Positions 49,641-61,400 of a stretch of DNA of 64,000 nt are shown here, piece by piece. Within the stretch, counting starts at the first letter, position 1. Every line of letters starts with the position of its first letter. Position numbers and translations under genes: made by a program. Under the pieces are notes generated by a model that searched no databases, was not told the origin of the DNA, and was given only the letters and a program-made list of their open reading frames with translations. The DNA is from Acanthornis magna. Taxonomy: Eukaryota > Chordata > Aves > Passeriformes > Acanthizidae. The stretch covers positions 248,001 through 312,000 of the forward strand of contig JAWUZG010000359.1 of assembly GCA_036785705.1 (NCBI GenBank). Reading direction: 5' to 3'.

Positions 49641-52600
49641 CTGTGTCTTCTGTGCTTCTGAAAAGACAGAAGAATTTTGGAAATGCTTTACACTGCTTGG
49701 AATACAGGAGACAGCCAAGAGCCTGTGCTAACAGATCTTGCTGAAAGAGGCATTTGTAGGAGAAAGTGAGGCTTTAAATGTGCCAGCAGTGGTGGCAGGG
49801 AAGCACCTTTCCATGTTGTCCTTGTAAGGGAGAAGATGATGCTTTTTAACCATTCTGCACTTAACAGGCTGAATGTGGAGATGAGGTTTTGCTTCTAAGC
49901 CTCCTCTAGTTCTCAAAGCACAGGGAGTTGTCCAGCCACATCAGAGCAACTTACTTGCAGCTGAATCAGAAATCTGTATGCAAAAATCTTATTCTTGGTA
50001 ATTATTCAGAAGATCTTAACATTTCCTGTGGGAGAAATGGAGGTTTCTGTAAGCCTTCATAGATTTCTTCTTTTAAAACTGCTGTTGAAGACAGTTCCAC
50101 AGATAAAATCTTTTATGTCTCTTTTTCACAAATCTGTATGTGTGAGAGAAATCAAGATAGAATCAAGATTATATGGAATGCTTCAGTAATACTACATACA
50201 CATTTCATTGCTAAACTTTGTGTGTAGAAAGTGATTAGAAGTTTTAGAGTTAAGGTAAAAGAATAAAATATATTGGTTTGCATTAATGATTTATATCAAA
50301 TAAGTGATCTGGTAATTAAGGTTGAAATGGTGCTTGAATTTAAATCTTAAATTCTGGCATGCATAACTTCTCTTTCTATTTCCTAGGGTCAAAATTTCAC
50401 TAATATAGTCTCAATCTTTAATTTTATTTAAAGTAGTGATTGAAGAATAACTGTTCTTTCATAATTTCTCCTTCTAAACTTGGAAGAAGCTGTTTAGAAA
50501 TTATTCATAGTCTTTTGAAAATCCTGGCCACTTTAAAACATAGTTTCCAGTAGAATTTTCTCAGCATGTGAAAAAGGGCTCAGAATTTGTACCTTTGATC
50601 CCTCTAAATGCTCTGCTGTTGTTGCATAGACCACATACTAACCATAAAATAGAAGTCAGAGCCAGCTATCAGGTTCGGATACATGTATGCCTTTTCCCAA
50701 CTTTTCTCAGTCAAAAATTAATAGTTTTACAAGCTCCCTACCTGTAAATGTCAAGGTGTCATTTGCATAGATTTCCAAGTTTTAATCTGTCCAAATTTAA
50801 ACTTGGCCAGGACCTAACAGGTTTTCAACCTGAAACTCCAAATCCAATTTCTTGGCCCATATTTATTTTACAAGGAAGATGACCTTGATATGTATGTCAA
50901 TATCCTAAGCTCTTAGTTTAGCTTTTGCTAAATAAATCGACAGAATTGTGTATTTCATTATAGCACAGTCCTGACCCAGTGCAACAGGAAAATTCCTAGA
51001 AAATTCAGTGGAGCCTGATTTTCATACACTGTAGTTTGAGACCTATGTAAGAAAGAGCCCTAAAACATTGTAGCTGATGCAAAATTAGAGAATTGGCCTT
51101 GCATTTGTTTTCCTAAGTTTTCACCCATTTAGTTGACATTTTTTAGTTTCCTAAATTGTCAAGAGTATTTTGATAATTCCTTTTGCTAAGACATGAGCAG
51201 AGGAAAAGTCTGGGTTTGCGTCACTGAATATTTTCCCATTTGTGCTTCTGGACTTGAATAATCTAAGGCAAACTCACTATTTTCCTCTTTGTCATCTTCA
51301 GTGCAGCCAATGCGAAAGAGCTGAGATTAGGAAACTTATTATGTGATAAGAACTCCAGCAATTATAATGTTGGGTTTTCACTTCTTAATACTCCCTTCTA
51401 TTTCCTGTGAACATCAACATACTCAACAATTTATGCCCCATTGAAAGTCCAGTATTTGATAGTTTAGACAGAAACTTTCTTTTTCTGCAATGTGCAGTTT
51501 CTCTTCCTATACTGGAATCTTTAAATACTCAGTTGGCAATTCCTATTATAGTTGATTATTTGGACCAGGCAAATTGCCGAATAAAAGGTTTGTAAATGAT
51601 CTGCTTTATATTTGTGCGGTCCTCAAAGGACTGAAATTTGCTTTGGGGAAAAGCAAACGACCAAGTAATAACATTTTCTTTTTTTTAAAGCACTGCCAGA
51701 AACTTAATTTCAGAGAGCTTTTTATTATTAAATTTCCCAGCCTTCCTTTCAAGCACGTTATTAGGAACATGGTTCATTTATTTGGGAGAGGGAGGAAAGC
51801 ACTGAAGAAGGGGGAGATAAAGGTGAAAAGCAAGCTCATTAATTCATATTGTGATCTAAGTGTAGAGTTCATGTTGGCAACAATTTCAGTTTTCTAATGT
51901 GCAGTCATTGTGAAAGACTGATTCTAACATGCAAACCTCAAAGAAGTGAGAAAATTGTTTCTCTTCTTTTTTGGAGCTCATTTATATTGAAATTTTTAAG
52001 GCCTTTGGAATTTTCAAGTGGTTCTCCTAGAGCAGGTGAAAAAGACCTTTGCTCTTCAACAGAAGGAGCCAGAGAAATCAAGCTTTTGCTTGTTTTACTT
52101 ACAAACTAGATGCAGCTTTGAGCACTGGGCTTGAGTTTGATGCTGTTAGAAAAGTGAAGTCTAGGTAATAGATATAACGCAAGGAGGAACTGATCATTCT
52201 TCTGGGTTGTGGTCTGTAAATGTCTTTTTGTTTATTTCTATTCATGGCTTAGCAGTTGGCACCTAACTTTTAGGAAGAGAGCATTTCTCTCCAGCCTACA
52301 AAATAAAGCTGTCCTGGAAGGGTGCGACAAAGGAGGTCAGTGCTGCTATTAGTTACATAATAAATGCTTTTTTTCTTCTCAGTGAAAGGCAGAAATTCTG
52401 TGAGCCCACTTAAAGCATGGGGACAATCCAAAGCCTAAATTTGTCCATGACAGCTGAGAAAGCTGACTGGAAACTGGAACTTCCATTCCCCAGGAGAGCT
52501 GAACATTTTTTAATTTTCTGTCATTCTACTTGGAAAAATTAGCATTCTATAATATGCTGGTTTAGGGGCATAGAAATATTTCAAGTTCAGTATTGTTCAA

Positions 52601-55600
52601 ATTGACAAGAATGTTCCTATTTCTTCTGTTTGTTTACCAAACCTAATCTGATTAAATTAATATTTTCAAGAGCAAACAGCTTTCTCAAGAAATGCCTTTG
52701 CTATTTGTTATCAGGGGATTGTGGACACATTTCTCTAAGCGAAGGCCATAATTTTCTGTCCATTCAATTTAACTACTTTTCTGCTTTTTCTGTGGACCAT
52801 CCAAGCTGGAGCTCTGAGCTGTTGGCTGTCCCTCCCCAGCAGCTGTTTCTGTAGCGTGTGGGTCTTGTCAAGGAAAACACTGAATACGTTCCTGCTTTCC
52901 TTAGCACCATTGATGAGATGTTTCTGGCTTCCTGAAATCACTGTCAGGCACAGGGAGAGCTCTGAGGAGCCGTGTGCTCCTGGTGCTTTTAGAATTTGAG
53001 ATCAGGAAAACTCTTCTATTCCACTTTACTTGCTTGAGCTCATTCCTCAAAACACTTGCTGCTGCCTTATTTATACGACTTTTTCAGGCCTCCTTGTTGC
53101 AGATTTTGTCTTTCACAGGGTTTGGTCTTTCTGGCAGCCTGATTAGTATTTTGCATGCTTATTCTCTCTGAGCATAACCCACGGGCAGTTACTGTGCTGC
53201 AAGACTAAGGACAGGGCTGCTCTACAACGAGTGGTCTTGTTCAATGGGAAAGGATGGATCTGCAATGGCAACTGGGTGGGGGCGGCAGTGCAGACGATGT
53301 ACTTCTTACAAGTGGCTCATGGTGGGCTAGGAAAGTGTGACAGACAGCACAGGCCTGAAGGAATGCACCATACTCTTTTAGAAATCACAAAGATAGTAAC
53401 AATCAGCTGGGGGGAGGCAGCTGGAGCAAGGCAGAATAGGCACATTTTGCTTTCCTGTCTCACAAAGAGATTCTGTGGGGTAGAGCAGGTACAAGCTGTC
53501 AGGTGTACCTTCAGGTGTTTGGGGGATGCAGTGTTACAGCGTTAGTGTGAAAAGTGAAAAAGCTATTGGCACTTTTGCAAGAAATGGAGGGGAAAAACCT
53601 TGCCACCACTATTCAACAACGCTAAAAAATCCCAAACAAAACAATTTTTGTGAAAGTTTGCTCTAGAGAAACACAGAGAAAAGTTTTGGAAAACAATCTG
53701 GTGCCAATATGTAGAGTATATGTAGTAGTTTTTTTACTGTAAATCGGGTCCTGTTGCATAATTTTTTCCTCTGACCTTCACTTTTCTATGAACTTTGCAA
53801 ACCCCATATAAGATGATGGGATTCTGATGGGGAAACACTTCCAGAAATCTTCTGCTAGGCTTCTTTTTTATTTTCTTCTTAAACCTATAGCTGTGTATCT
53901 TTTAGCATAGTGTGGACTGTTTGGACTGTTTAATTTGCCTGGTATGTCCTTCTTGTCCTGGTGTTGCTAGAGTAAAAAGTGAGGTTGTTTAGTCCTGTTG
54001 CATCAGAACATTGCCTTGCTGGTTTTTGAAGCCTATTTCTGGGGCTGCTCTGGTTGGAAGGACTCTTTCTGGAACATGGTTGGCATTGTCAATAGTATTT
54101 CAAAGGAAGAGCTCTCAAAGGAGCATTTACCACGAAAATCTATCTTCCTTCACTCTTCTGGGTATACATCACCTGATGTGTTTACTCTTTTCATGGCTGA
54201 TGATTTGCAGACATCCCATATCCTACAAATATACTTCTCCCTACACAGCTCCTCCATCTGACAACATCACAGTTTATAGCAGAAAGTCTTGTTATTAGTC
54301 CCAAAGCTTCTGACCTTGCACACTCCTATTAAATTTCATCCCATTTCTATTACCCTTCCAGATAATCCAGCCCCTGCTCTGTGAACCCCCAACTCTCCCT
54401 CCAGACATGTAGGTCTCAGGGAATCTATTTGTTTGTTTTTATACTTTTGTGCCAGTCATTAATACAAGTATTAAGTGAGATTGGTCTCAACCCCCGAGGG
54501 TTTTTCATTATTAACCTTCCTGAAGTTTAACAATTCCCTTCCTGCCACATGCTCCTCTAACAGGCTATAGCTAAGGGGAGGGGAAGCCTGCCCTGGCCCC
54601 TGTGACCCCTTTCAGCAGATGCCTTTGGGGCACAGGGCAGGCTGCCCTTTCCCTGATCGCCACTGGGAAGCCTTGGAGGAGGAGCTGCTGGAGCAGAGCT
54701 GACAAGTTCACATGGTGAGCTCTGCCTCTGCAGCCAGGAGAGGCAGAGAGACACAGCCAGCCTTTGGAGATGGCAGGGGGATATATGAAAGGGCAGCAAG
54801 AAAGGCCTTGTAGAATTTTCTTTGATCCAGGAAATGAGCAGGTATTGCTCAGCTGAAAGCCTGGCTGGAGGAAAGGGCCTGCCCTGCCAGGGCACCGAGG
54901 CTGGGGGAGAGATTTATTTGCAGTCCCCTTTGCTTTCACTCTTTCACTCAGCAGAGATGAGGACAGATATTTCTTCTGTTAATAGAGTTTACTGCTCCAG
55001 CTGGCATTCGAACAAAACCGCCTTTCTGAGATGCTGAGGTACTCCACTCAGGCAATAGATCTCAGCACTTAATCCTAAAACCTCCTGTTGATTTGAGGTC
55101 TGCTAGAGTTACAAAAGAATAAAAAAAATAAAGTAGAAAGCTGAGAAACAACCTCCCTTTCACCAGGCGGTACAACATAAGGCATTGTACTAAATCTGAC
55201 TAAAGGTGTTTTTAGCAACACAGAACTTGCAGAGTCTTGCAGTGTCAAATGTGTGAGTCTAGTGTGTTGAATTTGTTAGTTTATTGATGATTGCACACAT
55301 TTAGTCTTTTGGAAGAATAAATTACTCAGTATAACAATACACAGTAATGATAGCCTTTTCTGACTTTGTGTGGTCAGAAATGATGTATAGAGACAAAATG
55401 CTAAACACCATGTTTTGTGGACAATAATTGTTAGGAGTAAAGTGTGTTTTCTTTTGTTACAACACTTACGAACATGTCAAAGTTGAGATACCATACTGAT
55501 GCTTGTGCTGATACTTAGCACTTTGCATGTTCACAGCCCTGTACCAACATTAATGAACCAATGTAAACAGTCATTTTCATCATGTGGCTTAATATAATAA

Positions 55601-57546
55601 GGCATTGTGAACCTTGTTTTGCCTCTGTATGCACAAGGGATTGTAATTTACGCTCCTTTCCATGCGCAATGAAGGCTATTCCTGTCATCTACCCTCTCAC
55701 AATCATCCTTTTCCTGTGCAGTTCCCACTGAAGGGGGGGACAGGGCTCTAAAGAGCCTGGGCCATAATTTGGTTGGCTCTCTTCCAGCTTTCTAGATGGT
55801 GCCAGTTTGCTCCAGGCTTCCTCTGTGCTATATCATTGCAAATCCCTTTTTGAGGGGTGTCGTTTCCCCCACATCTGGAATTACCTCTCTCACTGCACTG
55901 CCAGGAATAAAAGCCCACCTGCATTTCAAAAGTGCATGTCTGCTACGTTGTCTTACACATTTGTCAGCAGGAAAGCACTGCCTGCATTGTGCTATTTTTT
56001 AAAATTTATTTTATTTTAGAATGTTAGTTACCCTTTTGCTTCAAGCTAGGAGTATGTGCATCTATTTTGCCAGCATGATTTCAAAGAGCTGTATTTCAGA
56101 TATTAAGTGTGCACTCTCAGGACTTGCAAGAGCTCGAGCAAGTAAATTAGCAGACCAGAATGAAGTCAAGTGAAGTACCAAAGGGCTCCAGATACTTTAG
56201 GATTACAGCAGAAAGCATAATATGAGGGCCAGCTCTCCCAGTTGTTGAAAGTGTGCTTGGAGAGAGGTGAGAAGACACCAGCCTCTACCAGCTGGTGCTA
56301 AGTCCCACAGCACTGATTACAAGCTGAAGAAATCTTTACTGGTGGTATCTCCATATCATACCCAGCTGTGAGCAGGGAATTGCCTTTGTAGCCAAACTGG
56401 CCATGTCCTGTGAAACCACAGGATTTATTGACTTCATGGCAAGATCAGGCTCTTTTGACTCCAGGAATGGTTAGCCTCTTTGCACAAAAGGTTAAGGTGA
56501 AAGGTGTGGGTGTTAATGTTATTTATGCTGTTAGTGGACTACAGAGTTCCACACTGGCTAAAATGTGATGAATTGAGCAGAAATAATTGAAGTCTGTGTC
56601 CTGCACAGTGTTGAGGGGAGACATGCACCTGACAGCTGATACAGTTAAGCATTTGCAGCTTAAAGGTGCATATCCTCTGTGCTTCTTGGGGAGCAAACAG
56701 GAGTTGAATTATTCACGTTATTCAGTGCAGATGTCTGGCTTTTAGTCTCATCATTCATCATTGCTCAGCAAACACCTGTGTTCATACATTGCATCATAAA
56801 TACTGCAAAATGAATTGTGAATTTTATGCTCCTTGAATAGAACTCGGACTCACAGCCACACAATAAGATGCACAATGACCATGCTGTATTACTTGTTAAG
56901 TATATATTGGAGAATGATGGTTGAACCCAGTTATTTCTGGATATATGAGAGAGATATTTCTGGATTTATTTTTTTTTTATACTTAATACACCCTGGGCCA
57001 GCAGGGGATTGTGCTCTGTTGGGCTAGACTTAGGCATGCCAAAATCATGTCTGTGATGAGACTCCCTGTAATGCTATTTTTAAATTTATTGATTGAAGGG
57101 GCTAAAGTAGGTCTGTAATTTGTTTTATCCTGTAATTTTGAAAGCAACAACTTTAAGAAGTCTCATTCATATTGATAGCCACAGTGATGAGCTCAGGAAC
57201 TGAATGTAGGGCCAGACAAGAATTCCACAGGTCAAAGGTACAAACCTTGTAAAAAATCCTGAATTATTCTGGCCTTTCTTGGGAAGAAAGGTAAAGAAAA
57301 ATTCCATATCTACTTGGACAAAGAACTGCTTTCAAAACATACCTTAAGAAGTGGACAAAAAGCTTAAAGCAAATGAAAAACACAGCTTTATTGTTGCCCT
57401 TAGGAAAAACGAGGATAAAATTAAACTGCTGCACTGGTTTAAATCTTGCAAAATAGGTGAAAAGAGTAGTACCTTATGTATATCAGTTCATCAGTCATAA
57501 GAAACTGGCTGGTCAAGTCACTAGAGTAAAAGGACTCTAAAAGAAG
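49641..57546. other. Unique AT-rich non-coding DNA
   Basis: No repeat family, RNA gene or exon was recognised with confidence. A segment near 55509-55562 (reading CTTAGCACTTTGCATGTTCA) faintly resembles an old amniote interspersed repeat. A POU octamer ATTTGCAT occurs at 50761-50768. The GC-richer patch at 54550-54940 yields overlapping frames on both strands and no domain. Confidence 0.45.
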
Positions 57547-57750
57547 TTGAAAGAGACCTCCAGGAGGTCATCTAGTACAGTCCCTTGTTCAGAGCAGGTC
57601 TGATTAGATCAGGTTTCTGTGTCAGGGCTGTGTCCACTCAAATCTTGAATATCTCCAGAGAGGGAGATCTGCAGCTCCTCTGGGCAAGCTGCAATATTTG
57701 ACCACCTTGTCTTAAAAAACCTTGTCTTAAAAAATGTTTTCTTAAAAAAG
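57547..57750 (-). mobile_element. CR1 LINE 3'-region fragment, reverse orientation
   Basis: The plus-strand text AGAGACCTCCAGGAGGTCAT, then CAGAGCAGGTCTGATTAGAT, and TCTCTGGGCAAGCTGCAATA type blocks follow the reverse complement of avian CR1 (GACCTC...GGTCATCTAGT, AGATCAGGTT, CTCTGGGCAACCTG). The far end carries a local triplication of a 15-bp unit. The copy is strongly diverged, with no coding capacity. Confidence 0.85.
57705..57749. repeat. Three tandem copies of a 15-bp unit inside CR1
   Basis: Units at 57705-57719 and 57720-57734 are identical (CCTTGTCTTAAAAAA); the third (57735-57749) differs at four positions. The repeat arose after insertion, at the A-rich part of the CR1 copy. Confidence 0.85.
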
Positions 57751-58022
57751 GTTCAACAGAACTGTATTGCAGTGGCTGGGGACAGATAACAAGAACTGTT
57801 GATGGAGTGTGAGCCACCACTCCAAGAGATTTCCACCAGTCTGGAAATGACTGACCGGTGTGTACTGGTGTGTTCTGCTAAGCCATACCATAAACCACCA
57901 CCAGCAGCCACTAGTGACGTGCTGACAAAAAAAGAAAATGACACTTGAAAGTTATTGGCTCAGGAATTTCCAGAGTGGGTTTTTTTAAATGTAGCTCAAG
58001 TCCCGCTAGAGGTGAAATCAAA

Positions 58023-58265
58023 GTGGAGCAGGTACAAAGCAGGGCTGTGAAAATGATTGATTATGGGCAATAGGGAGGAATAAGAGTGTTTGGCTGTTCA
58101 GAGAAGTCAAATGAAGTCTTTGAAAGGCTTCTTACTGCTCTCTGTAAGTTCATTACTGCTAATAGGTATAATGGGAAGAAATAGATGAAGACTGTTAATT
58201 AGAAAAAGGTTTTAAACAAGAACATGGTGAGGCCTTGGAGCAGCTTTCAGAAGGAGCAGTTGTAA
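58023..58265 (+). mobile_element. Old CR1 LINE fragment (C-terminal ORF2 part)
   Basis: GTGGAGCAGGTACAAAGCAG followed by GGCTGTGAAAATGATTGA matches the CR1 block for the ERVQRRA segment. Later TTACTGCTCTCT, TTAGAAAAAGGTTTT and GGCCTTGGAGCAGCTTTCAG match the LIALYNYL, DIRKNFF and HWNRLP regions in order. Divergence is greater than in the other copies, so this is probably one of the oldest CR1 insertions here. Confidence 0.6.
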
Positions 58266-58475
58266 AAATACACGAAACAGAAACAAAACCAAATGGACTT
58301 TGACATGGCGATCTGCAGGGGCAGTCTTTTGCTCAATATTCAATTTGTGATTTCAGGGTAGACATTGTGTTCGGGGGTAATTTGCCTGGCATTTCAGTAC
58401 GTATGGTAGCATTTTGGTTGCGCCTGTCACGCTCTGTTATTTCCTGAGCACAGGAGGAGTAACAGCATGTCTGCA

Positions 58476-58490
58476 ATTTGCCTGGCAAAT
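58476..58490. repeat. Palindrome ATTTGCC-T-GGCAAAT
   Basis: Seven-base arms flank a single T. Its left part AATTTGCCTGGCA (58475-58487) also occurs exactly at 58379-58391, 96 bp upstream. Confidence 0.7.
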
Positions 58491-61400
58491 CCCAGGTGCT
58501 CCCCAGTGCCTGCACCTTGCATGCATGTGGAAGGGCTTGGCACATCACGCAAAGGTCGCAGTGCAGGAAGCCCACGTTAGGCTAGGGACTTTGCTGGTGT
58601 TTCAGTTCACTGGGAATGATCTTTGTCTGTACATTTCTGCTGAGGAAGTCCAAAATAAAAATATGTTAGTCCATAATAAGAGACATTTGTGAAAGAGACT
58701 GAAGGATTTGTACTCAGTGTGTATGCTGGGCCCCTATGCTTTCCAACTCAGAGTATTTTTCCGTGACTAAACAAAAATAGCCATTTCCTTAGAATAGTGA
58801 CTGAATTTTTTTCAATTGTATGTTTTATATGGCATAATTATATGCCCTTACAAACAATTTAAGCCAAATTATGCAATTGAAAGTTTAGCTAGTGCTTTTT
58901 AATCCACTTAAGAGTTTTGTTTTTGATAGCCTGGTAGTGAAGCAAACTAAATTAAAGTGAATTCCACATGAAAGATGGTTCTAGTATTTGTGATTGTGAG
59001 GTAATGACTTGAAATTCTCCATAGTTGCAGCATTTCTGTATTTTGTATTTAATTTTAAAACTGTTATGGTTTTAGTGGCCATAAATGGAACAGAGTAATA
59101 TGAGAGAATTGATGAAACAGATATTTGACTGGAAAATAACAGGTTAATGTTAAATGTATCTGTAGCAATGAGGAGGCTTAGGCAAAATGCAGAAATATCA
59201 ATAAGCAAATAGTAAGAGGCAATGGATGACCTGTGAGATCAAAATAAGGAAAAGAATGGAAATATTAAAGAATAGTTAAGATGCTTATTTTGGAACAGGA
59301 AAGTATTAAGGAAGTTATCAAAAGAATAGTTTCTATTCCAGTGTTTAAAATTCAAAAAGAGAGATTAGAAAATAGCAGTGCTGATGAGAAATGGAATGAT
59401 CAATGGTTTGGAAAGGCATATGCTGCTAAAAAAGAAAACAGAAGCTTCCTGTCTAAAAGGGGATGTCTGCCAGATAATCAGCTGACGTTTGCATCGAGGT
59501 CGGTCACCAACAGTGACTGCAGCATCTCTAAGTTTTTGGACAAGAAAAGTGTTTGAACTAGATTGATCCGTAAGAGTATTTACACTGAATTCATGGAACT
59601 GCAGACTAAGTTGTATGAGCCCCTGTTACGTTGGTTTCGATCAGGTTTTGCCTAGCAAAGTTCAGCATTATTGTATTTTTTGTCACTGGGAGTTTTTATT
59701 TATGTGCAAAGCTAAAAATAATGGCATATGTAGTGCATTTCAAATGTCACCTTTTAGCACAAGCACAGACTTTCAACTCTGCTGACCACTGAGCTTCTGA
59801 GATTATTTGTTGGGATGAATGACCCTATCCAAAGCACAGATTGGATAAATCCATGCAAATTTGCCAGCTTCTGGAACAAAACTTTCATCAATTTCTTGTA
59901 GCGTTTTGCATATAATTGCATGTATGATCACAGCTATTATCTAAGTGGTTTTTGTGCTGCCAACGTGAATGAGTGTTTGATGTCTGGAGAAAGGAGTGTT
60001 TTTGCAAATGAAATCTGGAGGTTTTGCATCACCGTACTGGGAAAAGCTGAAAGCAAGGTGATCAACCACACTGCAGCTTTCATGTGCCAGCTTTCATCCT
60101 GGCACCAATACATTTCAACATGAGGGAGAGAACTTTTTTATGGGGAAGAGATGCAGATTTTCTCAAGCTAATCAGCTGAGTTTGTATATTCATTAATAAT
60201 TGTTGCAATCCACTTGAGAACTTGCCCAGATTTAGTCAGACCTGTAACAGAAATCAAGGTATGGCTTAAAGGTCTATTGAAGAAATTTCCCTGTCCAAGT
60301 CCCCTTTGGAGTTAGCTCGAAATCTACAGTCCTTGGTCCAGCAAAACTTAATTATTATTTGAGTAAGAATTCCAGCATTTTGCTCCATAACTTCAAGAGA
60401 TGTTAGGGTTTTTAGAAAAACAACTGAAGTGCATTGTTATGGTAAGTGTTTTGGTATAATGACAGTACACCAAGATCTACATTTAATTTAAAATCAATTT
60501 TTTAGTTTTAATATTATTGATTCCAAAAGTCATTAGGTTTGATACAAGCCTTTTTTTTACCCATTACCAATACTTGAATAGCAGTTGCTGTTCACATTTT
60601 ATGGATGGAGAGAATGATGTGATTGTTGTTCTTTGATAAGAAATAAAGTTCTGATTCATACCAGAACACTAACTTTGTGGATGCAAGTTTATAAAAATTT
60701 CTTTTTTAGGAACTACTTAATTCCTTATTTTTCAATTATTATTTCTGAAATATGTTTTATGTTCAAGATATAGTTCCAGACCTGAATTAAATGTCTTTGA
60801 GTCCAAAGAAATATGCTAAAAGAAAATATTTGTTTGGGCACCAAAAACTTGATCCAAATTTTGGTGTCAACATGCTTTTGATTAGGTCAGTATGTAACAT
60901 CTTTGTAGTTACACCTTAAATTTAAATGGCTTGGAAAGCTGGAGTACTATTTTTAGGAAACAAATAAAACTTTTTAGACAATAGATTTTATTAATGTATA
61001 TTAAACTTAGGTATAAGTAGGAAGATCAGTTAGAGCATATAGAGTGGGGGTGTTTGGGAAGTTGGAATACAGTCCTATCAGAGAAATAACATGTGCATCG
61101 CAGAAATATATACTAAAACAGAGTTTAATGTTACAGTATTTTTATTTGTTGTCGAAAGAAATAAATCCTTTTATGTCAGCATAGGTGGAAGAAACCAGCT
61201 CATGGAATCTCTTCTGGGCTCAAAGGAGAGCATTAGTTTTAGTAAGAAATTTTTGGTAAAGCCCAGATGCTGTAGATTTCTATTGGGATTACAGTAGAAA
61301 GCAGAAATTTTGAAGGAGAGCTATAGGGATGTTCCTTACCCTTTATAGGGAAAGTTTTTCTGCAGATATAGGTTATCATGCAAACAGAAATGACTCTTTT

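Noticed and set aside
55509..55562. Similarity to an old amniote interspersed repeat (CACTTTGCATGTTC...TACCAACATTAATGA)
   Set aside because: Too short and diverged to name a family by eye.
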